Positions 36,201-44,651 are shown, counted from the first letter of the stretch. The stretch is 64,000 bases of DNA from Winogradskyella sp. (GCA_002722255.1 PBLD01000007.1:48650-112649), one strand, 5' to 3'. Translations and numbers: made by a program. The notes: a model not told the origin generated them from the letters alone.

Positions 36201-36457
36201 TACACATATTCCACACCTTTTATATTCGAAATTAATTGCTCTAAAGGCTTGATCACTCTAGACTCGACCTCGGTTGGACTTGCGCCAGGATAACCAACAA
36301 AAATGTCTGCCATAGGCACATCTATTTGCGGCTCTTCTTCACGAGGAATTAGAAACGAGCTGTACACACCAATGACCATAAAAACAATCATTAAAAGCAC
36401 TGTAAGCTTGGATGTCATAAAGACTTTGGCAATTTTTCCTGCTAAACCTTCTTTCAT
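33263..36457 (-). CDS. RND-family efflux permease
   Basis: Inner-membrane proton-driven pump of 1064 residues with the usual twelve helices and two large periplasmic loops. Visible landmarks are FVGYPGASPTEVESRVIKPLEQ (in the porter domain, near residue 48), the helix 4 pair of acidic residues in VTGIVVDDSIIIAENMHRH (about 408) and the C-terminal half repeat ALAGIMVRNSVLLIDFI. It is of the broad HAE1-like/AcrB class with a conserved DD pair; the substrate cannot be told. It follows the MFP and TolC genes in one operon behind a GTAAC-N4-GTTAC promoter. Confidence 0.93.
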   Translation of the reverse strand: MKEGLAGKIAKVFMTSKLTVLLMIVFMVIGVYSSFLIPREEEPQIDVPMADIFVGYPGASPTEVESRVIKPLEQLISNIKGVEYVYSTSMKEQGMVIVQFYVGEDIERSFVKLYNEINKHMDQMPEGVTFPLVKTRAIDDVPMLGLTLWSENYDDFQLGQMAQELEAEIKKVNDVAITHKIGGRERQIRVVLDKDKLASAGLDFLSVSKMIKANNAQLNSGTFDKNDTEFVVNTGKFLESMTDVENLVVGVQKNQPIYLKQVAKIIDGPEVPQNYVSLGFGQASEKASDYKSEYPAVTISVAKRKGADAMKIADVIIDKVEHLRKTLIPDDVHVEITRNYGETASHKVSELLLHLIGSIIAVTFVVMLAMGWRGGLVVFLSVPITFALTLLSYYMLDYTLNRITLFALVFVTGIVVDDSIIIAENMHRHFKMKRLPFKQAALYAINEVGNPTILATFTVIASVLPMAFVSGLMGPYMAPMPIGASIAMILSLFVALTITPYLGYIFLREKDKKGVAEKPKKPLEDTKIYKFYEKFERPLIESSSKRWLFLGLTFILLMGTMVMFFTNSVVVKMLPFDNKNEFQVVIDMPEGTTLERTAVVAQEISQYLSTRPEVVNYQNYIGTSAPITFNGLVRHYDLRGGSNMADIQVNLIDKGERSTQSHDIAKLLRPEIQKIASKYNANVKVVEVPPGPPVLSTLVAEIYGPDYDKQMEIANEVQNILNNTEDVVDVDWMVEADQKEFQFTIDKEKAMLYGVAPKQIAYTMNMALSNRPLTVLYDEDAVNQIGLVLALDEKEKSTIQDISQLKVKSQQGNLVPIVDLVDITETTSAKSIYRKNQKRVVYVLADMAGKLESPAYVILGMEEKLKAIPLPQGYEINEMYLGQPEFEDDYTVKWDGEWQITLEVFRDLGIAFLGAIALIYILIVGWFQNFKAPIVMMVAIPLSMIGIILGHWLMGAFFTATSFIGMIALAGIMVRNSVLLIDFINLRLEEGVPLKQAAIEAGAVRTTPILLTAGTVVIGAFVILFDPIFQGLAISLMGGTIVSTVLTLLVVPLVYYMIERKNHE

Positions 36458-36495
36458 TTTTTCTTGAATTTCTTGTTAATGCTTACCGCGATTGC

Positions 36496-37578
36496 TTATT
36501 GAATATTGATTTTTGCTCCGTTATACAACTTTCCTTCAGCTGAAACGATATAACTTTCATTGGCATTTAAACCAGATAATACTTCCACTTCATTTCCAAA
36601 TGCTCTACCTAAACGCAGCCAACGCAAAATGGCTGTATTACTTTGGCTTACCGTATAAACTCCACTTAATTGACCGTTGTTTACAATAGCTGCTTTTGGT
36701 ATTAAAACCGTTGAAGTTTCAGCTTTTCTCTCTACAGGAAATTGTACCGTTGTGAACATACCTGATAGAATTTTTGCATCGGTTTTATCTAATGCTATTT
36801 TCACTAAATATTGTCCGCCTGTTTGTGCTGCAGATGTACTTACTTCGGTTACTTTTCCAGAAATAGTTTGGTTAATAGATTTTACATTTACACTTACTTT
36901 TGAATCTTTTTTTATTTCTGAAATTTCGGTTTCTGGAACCATTGCAACCACTTCAAAATCGCCTGGTGCTTCTATTGAAATTAAAGGCAGACCTGGATTT
37001 GCCATGTCTCCTTTTTTTACATTTTTGCTTGTAACAACTCCGCTAAAAGGTGCTGTAATATTGGTATAAGCAAATTGTGCATTAATTTCGTTTTTCATTT
37101 GTTTTGCAGCTTCAAGACCTGCTTTTGCCATCTCGTAATTGGCTGTCATATCATCCATTTCTTTTTGAGAGGCACTGTTTTGAGCAAATAGCGACTTAAA
37201 ACGCTCGTAATCTTTTTTAGCGTTATTAAAAGCTGCTGTAGCTTTTGTAATATTTGCATTTACCTGAGCCTTTTGCGCTAGTAAATCAGCATTATTAATT
37301 GCTACTAACAATTGTCCTTTGCTTACTTTATCGCCAACATTTACAGGTACGTTATTGACGTAACCCATCATTCTTGTACTTAAATTAGCACTGTTTTCGG
37401 CTTGAATTTTTCCGCTTACCGCTAAAAATGGACTGTCATTATTGTCGCTAACCTGTGCTACTTTTACTGGAATAGCTGGCGAGTTGTCTGCAACTGCTTT
37501 TTTGTCTTCGCTACCACAACTTAACAATCCTAGTAAAGTGATAACGGCAAATAATTTATGTATAGATAATGTCTTCAT
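36496..37578 (-). CDS. RND periplasmic adaptor (membrane fusion lipoprotein)
   Basis: A 360-residue membrane fusion protein. The lipobox LLSC (about residues 18-21) anchors it. A biotinyl-lipoyl half motif (MMGYVNNVPVNVGDKVSKGQLL), a helical hairpin at about 95-165, the second lipoyl half (FAYTNITAPFSGVVTSKNVKKGD) and a beta-barrel domain follow in the normal order. Its start lies one base after the tolC stop, and the RND gene follows 38 bases later. Confidence 0.92.
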   Translation of the reverse strand: MKTLSIHKLFAVITLLGLLSCGSEDKKAVADNSPAIPVKVAQVSDNNDSPFLAVSGKIQAENSANLSTRMMGYVNNVPVNVGDKVSKGQLLVAINNADLLAQKAQVNANITKATAAFNNAKKDYERFKSLFAQNSASQKEMDDMTANYEMAKAGLEAAKQMKNEINAQFAYTNITAPFSGVVTSKNVKKGDMANPGLPLISIEAPGDFEVVAMVPETEISEIKKDSKVSVNVKSINQTISGKVTEVSTSAAQTGGQYLVKIALDKTDAKILSGMFTTVQFPVERKAETSTVLIPKAAIVNNGQLSGVYTVSQSNTAILRWLRLGRAFGNEVEVLSGLNANESYIVSAEGKLYNGAKINIQ

Positions 37579-37579
37579 T

Positions 37580-38893
37580 TTAGTTTATGGTTAAAAAATT
37601 TAAATACGCTTTTGTGCTATTATATTCAAAAATGGTTTGGTAATATTCGAGTTCTTTTTGTGCAAATTGTGTTTCTGCAATAAGCAAATCTGTTGTTTTT
37701 TCTAAGCCTTCTTTAAATCGGTTTGTTCTAATTCTTAAAGCTTCTTTAGATTGCTCCATGGCTAATTTTGATAACTCTAGTTTACTTTCCATATCCTGAA
37801 GTAATCGCTTAGTTTTATTCAGTTCTAATTGACTTTTGGAAACATATTGCTGATACTCTAATTTTGATTTTTCTAGAGTAGCCTTAGATTTTTTGGCTTT
37901 TCCAAAACGTTTGGTACCTTGAAGGATGTTCCATTTTAATTCGGCACCAACCAAATAACCATCAGCACCAAACTGAAATAAACTATCGTCATACAATTGA
38001 TAACTACCAAAGGCATTCAATGTTGGTAGAAATGTCATTTTATCTGACTTGTACATAGTTTCTCTTGAATTGGCTGCTAATTGCATCGCTTTTATGTCAG
38101 CGCGTTCTTCATTAAGACTTTTATCCGTTTCTAAAACGGTCGTTTCCAACTGCAGAGAGTCCTGAGGTTTTAAAACGACATCTGAAGTATCATTCATTAA
38201 AAATGATAAGTAGTTTGAAGCGTTTTTTACATTACTCCTTGCTGTTTGTAATTGATTCTTTACCTCTGTTACTCTCACTTCAACCAAAAGCACATCAGAT
38301 CTTTGCAAATAGCCTTGGTCAAAACTGTTTTGTGCCAATTTTAAATTTGCCTCTGTTGCTTCTAACGCTTTTTCTAATACAGCCACAGCCTTATATGCCA
38401 ATTGCAATTGCATATAGGCATTTTCGACTTCAAAATTCACATAATCCTTAACTCTGTCTGTTTGCAAAGCCATGGCTTCCATTTTATACTTCGCGGCTTT
38501 ACGTTGGTAAAACCCATCCATATTAATTAAGGGTTGCTGAAACTCAAAAACCGTAGCATAATTTTGAATTTGACTAGGATTGTTTAACGCATCTGGATTA
38601 AAATCTGCTTGAGTTACAATCTCTTGATTTAGCTTAGATCCAAATGCCATTAATGGATTTGTTGTAGCTATTGCAGTATGAGACACACTAATGTTTGGTA
38701 AAAACACAGCATTGGTCTGTCTGTAATCTGCTTTGGCCTCATTAAAAGCTTCAACCGAAATCTTTATCTGTTGATTTGCCTCTGAAACCCTATTTAATAC
38801 TTCTTCTTTAGAAATAGGTTGTATTTCCTGAGCATTATAACTAGATATAAAACCTATACAAATGAAAGTGATTAGATATTTTAGTTTATACAT
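37580..38893 (-). CDS. TolC-family outer membrane efflux protein
   Basis: Outer-membrane channel of the RND pump. The 437 residues have a signal peptide (to SSYNAQ, about 22) and two OEP-type repeats with long helices: the first includes VENAYMQLQLAYKAVAVLEKAL and the second IRTNRFKEGLEKTTDLLIAE. It is the first gene of the tolC-MFP-RND operon and has a GTAAC-N4-GTTAC site 50 bases upstream of its ATG. Confidence 0.91.
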   Translation of the reverse strand: MYKLKYLITFICIGFISSYNAQEIQPISKEEVLNRVSEANQQIKISVEAFNEAKADYRQTNAVFLPNISVSHTAIATTNPLMAFGSKLNQEIVTQADFNPDALNNPSQIQNYATVFEFQQPLINMDGFYQRKAAKYKMEAMALQTDRVKDYVNFEVENAYMQLQLAYKAVAVLEKALEATEANLKLAQNSFDQGYLQRSDVLLVEVRVTEVKNQLQTARSNVKNASNYLSFLMNDTSDVVLKPQDSLQLETTVLETDKSLNEERADIKAMQLAANSRETMYKSDKMTFLPTLNAFGSYQLYDDSLFQFGADGYLVGAELKWNILQGTKRFGKAKKSKATLEKSKLEYQQYVSKSQLELNKTKRLLQDMESKLELSKLAMEQSKEALRIRTNRFKEGLEKTTDLLIAETQFAQKELEYYQTIFEYNSTKAYLNFLTIN

Positions 38894-38912
38894 GTTGCAT
38901 TTTAATTTATTT

Positions 38913-38956
38913 CAAAATTAAGGCGAGCTTTAGTTTTACTTAGTAACAAAGGTTAC
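38913..38956 (-). promoter_or_regulatory. Operator-promoter A, tolC-MFP-RND operon
   Basis: Palindrome GTAAC-AAAG-GTTAC at 38943-38956. TAATTTTG, a match to TAnnTTTG, lies at 38913-38920 on the minus strand. Centre-to-centre distance is 33 bases. The site replaces the normal -33 element. Confidence 0.72.
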
Positions 38957-38962
38957 TAAAGC

Positions 38963-38992
38963 AAGAAGCACCTTTAAAAAAAGATGCTTCTT
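38963..38992 (-). terminator. Hairpin after the 45-residue gene
   Basis: On the minus strand AAGAAGCATC pairs with GGTGCTTCTT over 10 bp with one U-G wobble. The loop holds the T-run and little T follows, so termination is less certain. Confidence 0.55.
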
Positions 38993-39022
38993 AACACTAA
39001 CCAAAAAAACTAGTTAACCAAA

Positions 39023-39160
39023 CTAGTCGACCTTTCGCGTTCCACCATGTCCTCCTGCAACAACAATCATTATTTTAATACTCAAATAAATGAATTTAAA
39101 AAACTGTAAAATAGGATTCATCATTTTAAAACGCTGATATTTTGAAATTCTTTGTGTCAT
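39023..39160 (-). CDS. 45-residue membrane-associated protein next to an SQR-type gene
   Basis: Not recognised and very short. The frame runs from the ATG at 39160 to TAG at 39023. The N-terminal part is basic (TQRISKYQRFKMM), the middle has a hydrophobic segment (FFKFIYLSIKIMIVVA), and it ends in a Gly/His turn (AGGHGGTRKVD). It starts 13 bases after the stop of the SQR-type flavoprotein gene, so it is probably cotranscribed. It could be a small partner helping that enzyme bind the membrane; this is inference. Confidence 0.6.
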   Translation of the reverse strand: MTQRISKYQRFKMMNPILQFFKFIYLSIKIMIVVAGGHGGTRKVD

Positions 39161-39173
39161 AATTTTTAATTTT

Positions 39174-40631
39174 TTATTCAGGAATCAACCACCAAAATGG
39201 ACGCATTTTTGCTTTGTATATAAAGGCATAATGCAATGCCAATTTTAGCCAATGACCTGCCAAGCCAATCTCTCCAAAGGTTTTCCCTAATTGTCGCCCT
39301 TGTGTTTTTGGATATTTCTTATAATCTGGCACAATCGGATACGTTGTAATACTTACTCCACTACCTTGTGTCATTCCATAACCTGCAGAAGCGATACAAG
39401 CTGCTCCCATGTTTCCTAAACTACCTTTGTGGTGCAGTGACTCTTTACCAGATTTTATACTATCAATAATATTATCTGCCACTAATTTTGCAGTAATACC
39501 AGATGGCATACCTGTACGAGGTGGCGACGGAGAAATGGCTGTACCATTTTTACTCTGTCTTGGTTGGGATATAGCATGTGGAGGTGCAAATGCTATACCT
39601 GGTGCAAAAATGTTTTTATAGTTTGGATTTTGATAGGTTTCTGGCCAATCTTGTACAGTCCATTCTTCATATGGTTTTGAAGAATAATCAGCATCCACAA
39701 TCATAAAGCCTTTAAACAACTTTTCTGTAATGTCATTATTATTTTTATCATAAGCTTTAAAACCATGACCTGAAAATGCAGGAATTAACATTGCAAAATC
39801 ATAGGTTTCGTTTTTAAACTCACCGTCAAGATTTTCGTAATGCGCAATTCCATCTTCAATTTTATTAACACCTGCTCCTAAAATCCATTTTATGCCTCGA
39901 TCCTCAAAAATCATTTCTACCATTTCACTAGACTTCATGGTCATGCCATGATAACTCATTAGCATACCATCCATACCAAAGTCTCCTAAATGATATTCAT
40001 TAGATATCCACGTAATTTCAGCATTATCTCTTACATCATGACGTCTTAGTTCTTGCTCTACATTGAGAATGTATTCAAAAGCAGCGCCTTGACATGTTGC
40101 TTTTCCGTGTCCAGTACCGATAAGAATTTTAGCTTTTTCTCCTGATTTTAGTTTTTGAATTACTGCGTTTAAACCTTCCCATGCATGCTCTGCATGACCA
40201 TAAGTACAAACAGAATACACTTTATTTTCTCCTGGAATTAATCCTTCGGTCGCTTCAAAATTTAGTTTAGGACCAGTAGCATTTATTAAATAATCATAGG
40301 TTATTTTCTCAGTTGTTCCTTTTTTATCACCAAATACATACTCCGACAGTACATAAGGTTTTGACTCCTTTGCATCTCCTTCCGGATGAAAAGTAATTGC
40401 TTTAGCCTGTTTATATGTAATTCCTTTTTTCTTGTATAAAGGTGCCAAAGGAAAAAGTACTTGTTTAGATTTCATTCTACCAATACCAACCCAAATATTA
40501 GATGGTATCCATTGATAATTACTGTTAGGCGATACTACAACAACTTCGTGCTCCTTTGATAGCTTTCGTCTTAAGTGAGACGCTGCTACATGCCCTGAAA
40601 TTCCGGCTCCTAAAACAACTATTTTTGACAT
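39174..40631 (-). CDS. Sulfide:quinone oxidoreductase-type flavoprotein
   Basis: FAD enzyme of the disulfide reductase fold, 485 residues. The FAD motif is VVLGAGISGHVAASHL (residues 5-20), with INATGPKLNFE at about 116. Cysteines at about 142 (SVCTYGHAEHAW), 180 (GKATCQGAAFEY) and 412 (GAACIASAGYG) fit sulfide:quinone oxidoreductases, which use cysteines near the flavin to oxidise sulfide and pass electrons to quinone. The C-terminus has aromatic and basic residues suited to the membrane surface. It belongs to a different subgroup from the second one at 48459. It starts with a GTAAC-type promoter and is followed by the 45-residue gene. Confidence 0.8.
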   Translation of the reverse strand: MSKIVVLGAGISGHVAASHLRRKLSKEHEVVVVSPNSNYQWIPSNIWVGIGRMKSKQVLFPLAPLYKKKGITYKQAKAITFHPEGDAKESKPYVLSEYVFGDKKGTTEKITYDYLINATGPKLNFEATEGLIPGENKVYSVCTYGHAEHAWEGLNAVIQKLKSGEKAKILIGTGHGKATCQGAAFEYILNVEQELRRHDVRDNAEITWISNEYHLGDFGMDGMLMSYHGMTMKSSEMVEMIFEDRGIKWILGAGVNKIEDGIAHYENLDGEFKNETYDFAMLIPAFSGHGFKAYDKNNNDITEKLFKGFMIVDADYSSKPYEEWTVQDWPETYQNPNYKNIFAPGIAFAPPHAISQPRQSKNGTAISPSPPRTGMPSGITAKLVADNIIDSIKSGKESLHHKGSLGNMGAACIASAGYGMTQGSGVSITTYPIVPDYKKYPKTQGRQLGKTFGEIGLAGHWLKLALHYAFIYKAKMRPFWWLIPE

Positions 40632-40650
40632 GATATTTTTCTATATGAAT

Positions 40651-40694
40651 CAAAGTTAAAGCCAATTCAACTTCTAGATGGTTACAATTGTTAC
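40651..40694 (-). promoter_or_regulatory. Operator-promoter B, SQR-type flavoprotein
   Basis: GTTAC-AATT-GTTAC at 40681-40694, one base from the palindrome GTAAC-N4-GTTAC. TAACTTTG lies at 40651-40658 on the minus strand. Distance between centres is 33. Confidence 0.68.
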
Positions 40695-40702
40695 ATAAAA
40701 AA

Positions 40703-40720
40703 AGCACCTTAATAGGTGCT
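40703..40720 (-). terminator. Terminator of cydAB
   Basis: AGCACCT and AGGTGCT form a 7-bp stem with a 4-base loop, followed by seven T on the minus strand. It sits 8 bases before operator B. Confidence 0.87.
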
Positions 40721-40750
40721 CTTTTCATAAAAACAGTTATTGCTCATACC

Positions 40751-41788
40751 TTAATAACTGGTATCGTCTAGTTTCACTTTACCATGAAATGTTTTATATA
40801 AAAATAAAAAGTATCCTGCCAAAAGTGGAGCGCCTATTAGTACAATGGTTAACATAATGCCTAAAGATTTCTGAGAAGAAGCTGCATTATAAATAGTAAC
40901 ACTATACTCTGGACTAATTGTAGAAGGTAACAATACTGGATATAACTGAAATGCTACCAGCATTAATAAAAATGCCATAATCAATGATGAAAATATCAAA
41001 GCATGCGAATACTTCTTCTTAGAGACCAACCTTGGCACATTTGCTACTGCTAAAAACGCCAAAATGGGCAAAACAAAAAATACAGGTTGCTCTTTAAATT
41101 TATCGGTTACGCCATGTAGAAATGTTAGCGTGTATAAAGATGTAATGGCAAAACTTATAATAAAGAATATCATACCTTTTTTAAGTAAAAAGGACAATCT
41201 GTCATGTAGTCTACCTTCAGTTTTTAATAGTAGAAAAATAGCACCTTGTGTCATAAAAATAGATAAGGTGGTAAATCCTACCATCAAGGCATAAGGATTT
41301 AAAAACGAAAAGAAAATACCTCCTTTATATTCAAAATTTTCATGAAGCTCAAAGCCTTGTAACACATTACCCAAAACAACACCAAGAAGAAATCCGATTA
41401 AGGTATTGGATACAAAATAGATAATATCCCAAGTTTTTCGCCACCATTTCATTTCTTCTGCACTTCTAAATTTTATGGCAGCAGAGCGCAACACCAATAG
41501 CATTAAAAACAGCATGAATGGAATATACATTGCTGATAACATAGTGGCATACATTACTGGAAATCCTGCAAATAATGCACCTCCACCTATAATTAACCAC
41601 ACTTGGTTAGCATCCCAAAGCGGACCAATGGCATTAATAGCAATACGCCTACTTAAGTCTTTTCTTAAAAATAAATGCCATGCACCAGCACCATAATCAA
41701 AACCTTCTAAAATAGCATAACCCGAAAATAACAAGCCTACAACTAAATACCATAATGTTGGATAATCTATACCTAAAAATGTTTCCAT
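40751..41788 (-). CDS. cydB: Cytochrome bd quinol oxidase subunit II
   Basis: Inner-membrane subunit of the bd-type terminal oxidase. The 345 residues give eight to nine helices. The family N-terminus is IDYPTLWYLVVGLLFSGYAILEGFDYGAG (about 6-30), and GPLWDANQVWLIIGGGALFAGFP (about 54-76) is conserved. It follows cydA after 10 bases. No cydX-like short gene is adjacent, and cydCD are not in the window. Confidence 0.94.
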   Translation of the reverse strand: METFLGIDYPTLWYLVVGLLFSGYAILEGFDYGAGAWHLFLRKDLSRRIAINAIGPLWDANQVWLIIGGGALFAGFPVMYATMLSAMYIPFMLFLMLLVLRSAAIKFRSAEEMKWWRKTWDIIYFVSNTLIGFLLGVVLGNVLQGFELHENFEYKGGIFFSFLNPYALMVGFTTLSIFMTQGAIFLLLKTEGRLHDRLSFLLKKGMIFFIISFAITSLYTLTFLHGVTDKFKEQPVFFVLPILAFLAVANVPRLVSKKKYSHALIFSSLIMAFLLMLVAFQLYPVLLPSTISPEYSVTIYNAASSQKSLGIMLTIVLIGAPLLAGYFLFLYKTFHGKVKLDDTSY

Positions 41789-41798
41789 AGTACTGCTA

Positions 41799-43154
41799 TT
41801 AAGTGTATTTTAAAAATTCATCTGGGTTTTCAGCTTCATTATATGGTCCGTGTTTTATCTTTTTATTTAAAGAATAAAGAAACAGTAAAAATAATATTGC
41901 ATATACCACTAAAAACAAGATTAAAGAGAATAAAATTTGATTTGCAGAGACTTCTTGAGAAAAAGCTTCACTTGTTTTTAAGTGACCATAAACTACCCAA
42001 GGTTGTCTACCCATTTCGGCAGCAAACCAACCAACTTGATTTGCTATTTGAGGTAATAACACCGAAAATGCAAATATTTTAAGTAACCATTTTTTATCGA
42101 ACAACTTTCCACGCCACCATAAATAAGAAGCGTAAAGGGTTAATCCTATTAAAAACATACCAATAGAAATCATGATATGATAAAACTGAAATACTGCATT
42201 AACTTGTGTTGGAATTTCATCTTTTGGAAATGCATTTAAACCTTGTATTGGCTCTTCAAAATCTTGATGTACCAAAAACGATAAACCACCAGGAATACCT
42301 AATCCGGTAACTTTTTGTGATTCGTCATCTACCCAACCAAATAAATACAAATCAGCTGCTGAAGATTTATCATAATGCCCTTCCATAGCTGCTAATTTTG
42401 CAGGTTGATTAACAGCTACACCATCTGCAGAACTATGTCCTGAAACTAATTGTGTTAGTGATATAATTGTTGCCACCAACAACGAGATTTTAAAGGCTTT
42501 TTTAGAGATTTCTACATATCGTCCTTTCAATAAATAATACGCATGTACACTCAATACCATAAAAGCACCAGCTAAAAATGCGCCTTGCCATACATGAATA
42601 ATTCTATCTACACTCGAAGGATTAAAGACCATAGCCCAAAAATCGGTGACTTCTGCCCTAGCAGTTAATCCTTCACCAACAATATGATATCCAGCTGGTG
42701 TTTGTTGCCAGCTGTTAGCTACCACAATCCAAACCGCAGAGAACATAGATCCCAGAAATACACCTATAGTTGAAATGAAATGTACTTTTGGTGACACACG
42801 ATTCCAACCGAAAATTAAAATCCCTAGAAAGGTACTTTCAAGACCGAAAGCAAATAAACCTTCTGCAGCTAAAGCACTACCAAAAATATCTCCTACATAT
42901 TTGGAATATACAGACCAGTTAGTACCAAATTCAAACTCCATGATGATTCCGGTTGCAACACCAATACCAAAGGTTATGGCGAATATTTTCAACCAAAAAC
43001 GTGTTAAAATTTCATACTGTTTTTTACCTGTTTTTAGGTATAAGCCTTCAAAAATCACCATGATTAAACCTATACCAATACTTAAAGGTGGATAGATATA
43101 ATGAAAAGCTACTGTGAAGGCAAATTGGATTCTGGCAAGGATTTCGGTATCCAT
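41799..43154 (-). CDS. cydA: Cytochrome bd quinol oxidase subunit I
   Basis: Heme-carrying subunit that oxidises quinol and reduces oxygen. At 451 residues it is shorter than the E. coli protein, so it has the short Q-loop. His18 (FHYIYPP) corresponds to the heme b595 ligand. His in GAFMVLSVHAYYL (about 186) fits heme b558, and WFAAEMGRQPWVVYG (about 395) is the conserved C-terminal motif. Cytochrome bd is known to resist sulfide inhibition, unlike heme-copper oxidases, which suits its place in this island. A GTAAT-N4-ATTAC promoter precedes it. Confidence 0.95.
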   Translation of the reverse strand: MDTEILARIQFAFTVAFHYIYPPLSIGIGLIMVIFEGLYLKTGKKQYEILTRFWLKIFAITFGIGVATGIIMEFEFGTNWSVYSKYVGDIFGSALAAEGLFAFGLESTFLGILIFGWNRVSPKVHFISTIGVFLGSMFSAVWIVVANSWQQTPAGYHIVGEGLTARAEVTDFWAMVFNPSSVDRIIHVWQGAFLAGAFMVLSVHAYYLLKGRYVEISKKAFKISLLVATIISLTQLVSGHSSADGVAVNQPAKLAAMEGHYDKSSAADLYLFGWVDDESQKVTGLGIPGGLSFLVHQDFEEPIQGLNAFPKDEIPTQVNAVFQFYHIMISIGMFLIGLTLYASYLWWRGKLFDKKWLLKIFAFSVLLPQIANQVGWFAAEMGRQPWVVYGHLKTSEAFSQEVSANQILFSLILFLVVYAILFLLFLYSLNKKIKHGPYNEAENPDEFLKYT

Positions 43155-43170
43155 AATTGTGAATTTAAAA

Positions 43171-43214
43171 CAAAAATACGATTGACTTTAGATGTAATCT
43201 GTAATAAATATTAC
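43171..43214 (-). promoter_or_regulatory. Operator-promoter C, cydAB
   Basis: GTAAT-AAAT-ATTAC at 43201-43214 is a perfect inverted repeat with one base changed in each arm. TATTTTTG lies at 43171-43178 on the minus strand. Distance between centres is 33. Confidence 0.68.
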
Positions 43215-43248
43215 ATAATTGAAATTTTAACATTTTTCGGAAATAGTG

Positions 43249-44586
43249 CTATTTAAAATTGGATACTGCTTCACTTAAATCGTATACTTTAATATTTTTC
43301 TTTAAGTTAGAAACTATACTACTTCCGGCAGCACTTCGGTATCCTCCTGCACAATGCACCACAATAGGCTTATCTGTAGGAATATCCTCTTCAGAATCTC
43401 TTAATTCATTTAGTGGGATAGAAATGGCACTATCGAAGATTTTACCCTCTTCTACTTCACTTTTATTTCTAATGTCTATTATGGTATAATGGTCTGGATG
43501 ACTTTTAAAATCCTCTAAGTCAATTTTATCTGTAGATTCAAAATTTGAATCACCCAAAGTTATTAAACCTAGAAGTTGTTTTTCGTAACCAATTTTTGCA
43601 ATTCGGTGTAGAATTCCGTCTTTGTCTTCTACTGAATTTAAAACTACGTAGAATTGTTCTTCAGGTTGTACTATAGAACCTAACCAAGTTTCTAGTTTAT
43701 CATTTTCGGTTTCGGCTATAACATTTATACTTCCTGCAATGTGATTCTTTTTAAAATCGTCTTGATTTCTCACATCAATAATCAAAGAATCACTATCAAA
43801 ATCTTCTACTCTAAAATGGAAATATGGTTGTGCGATATTAGCTTCATAATTATCTGCTCCAGTTTTATTAATGTCTACATTAAATCCAAAGTACGAAGGA
43901 ATAAATGGTTGATCTTTTAAAATATGATCTACGAATTCATCCTCAGTTAAATTTTTGAATGCCCAATTTTCTTGTCGCTCTCTACCTAATGTACTTGAAG
44001 CATCAGTACTCATATTCTTTCCACATAATGAACCTGCACCATGAGCAGGATAGACTATGGTATTATCTGGCAAATGGTTGAATTTTGTTTGCATGGTCTG
44101 ATACATGCTTTTGGCTAACTCTTCTCGCTTAGCTTTCATATTCCCAGCTTTTTCGCGCAAATCTGGTCTACCTACATCACCAATAAATAAGGTATCTCCA
44201 GAAAACATAGCATAATCATCATTGTTCTGAGCGATAATTGTAATGCTATCTGGTGAATGTCCTGGTGTATTAATGGCGGAAAACACAGTTGTTCCTAAAT
44301 TATATGTATCTCCATCATCAAAAGTTTTGTGAGGATAATTAGCACCAACCAATTTACTAACAAAAATATCTGCTCCTGTTTCCTTATGAATTTGCAAATG
44401 GCTACTTACAAAGTCTGCGTGTGGATGCGTTTCGAAAACCGCTACGATTTTAGCATTATGCTGTTCTGCTAATTTATAATATGGTTTTGGATCGCGAGAT
44501 GGATCTACCAAGGCCATCATATTATCGCTAATTATAGCGTAAGAATAGTGTGCTAAAGGTTTATCGTTGTATTGAATTATTTTCAT
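43249..44586 (-). CDS. CstB-like persulfide dioxygenase-rhodanese fusion (1)
   Basis: A 445-residue cytoplasmic fusion. About residues 1-240 are a metallo-beta-lactamase domain with FETHPHADFVSSH, GDTLFIGDVGRPDL and YPAHGAGSLCG, the form of persulfide dioxygenases. Two rhodanese-like domains follow: the first (about 265-345) lacks an active cysteine, the second (about 355-440) carries it in VVHCAGGYRS. This layout, dioxygenase, inactive rhodanese, active rhodanese, is that of staphylococcal CstB, which turns persulfides into thiosulfate. A paralogue lies at 51766. I see no operator directly upstream. The peroxiredoxin terminator separates it from that gene. Confidence 0.85.
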   Translation of the reverse strand: MKIIQYNDKPLAHYSYAIISDNMMALVDPSRDPKPYYKLAEQHNAKIVAVFETHPHADFVSSHLQIHKETGADIFVSKLVGANYPHKTFDDGDTYNLGTTVFSAINTPGHSPDSITIIAQNNDDYAMFSGDTLFIGDVGRPDLREKAGNMKAKREELAKSMYQTMQTKFNHLPDNTIVYPAHGAGSLCGKNMSTDASSTLGRERQENWAFKNLTEDEFVDHILKDQPFIPSYFGFNVDINKTGADNYEANIAQPYFHFRVEDFDSDSLIIDVRNQDDFKKNHIAGSINVIAETENDKLETWLGSIVQPEEQFYVVLNSVEDKDGILHRIAKIGYEKQLLGLITLGDSNFESTDKIDLEDFKSHPDHYTIIDIRNKSEVEEGKIFDSAISIPLNELRDSEEDIPTDKPIVVHCAGGYRSAAGSSIVSNLKKNIKVYDLSEAVSNFK

Positions 44587-44626
44587 TTTATTTTCTTTTT
44601 ATAGTTACTTTTTAAAATAAAAAAAA

Positions 44627-44651
44627 CGGCCTTAACTGCTAGAAAAGACCG
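44627..44651 (-). terminator. Terminator of the peroxiredoxin gene
   Basis: On the minus strand CGGTCTT pairs with AAGGCCG through one U-G wobble. A long A-run precedes it and a T-run follows. Confidence 0.82.

Noticed and set aside
40525..40728. 67-codon minus-strand frame at the start of the SQR-type gene
   Set aside because: It overlaps the true gene in another frame and crosses its promoter and operator.
44604..44608. GTTAC half-site upstream of the first CstB-like gene
   Set aside because: There is no partner arm at the 4-base spacer, and the expected -7 position would fall inside the coding region.
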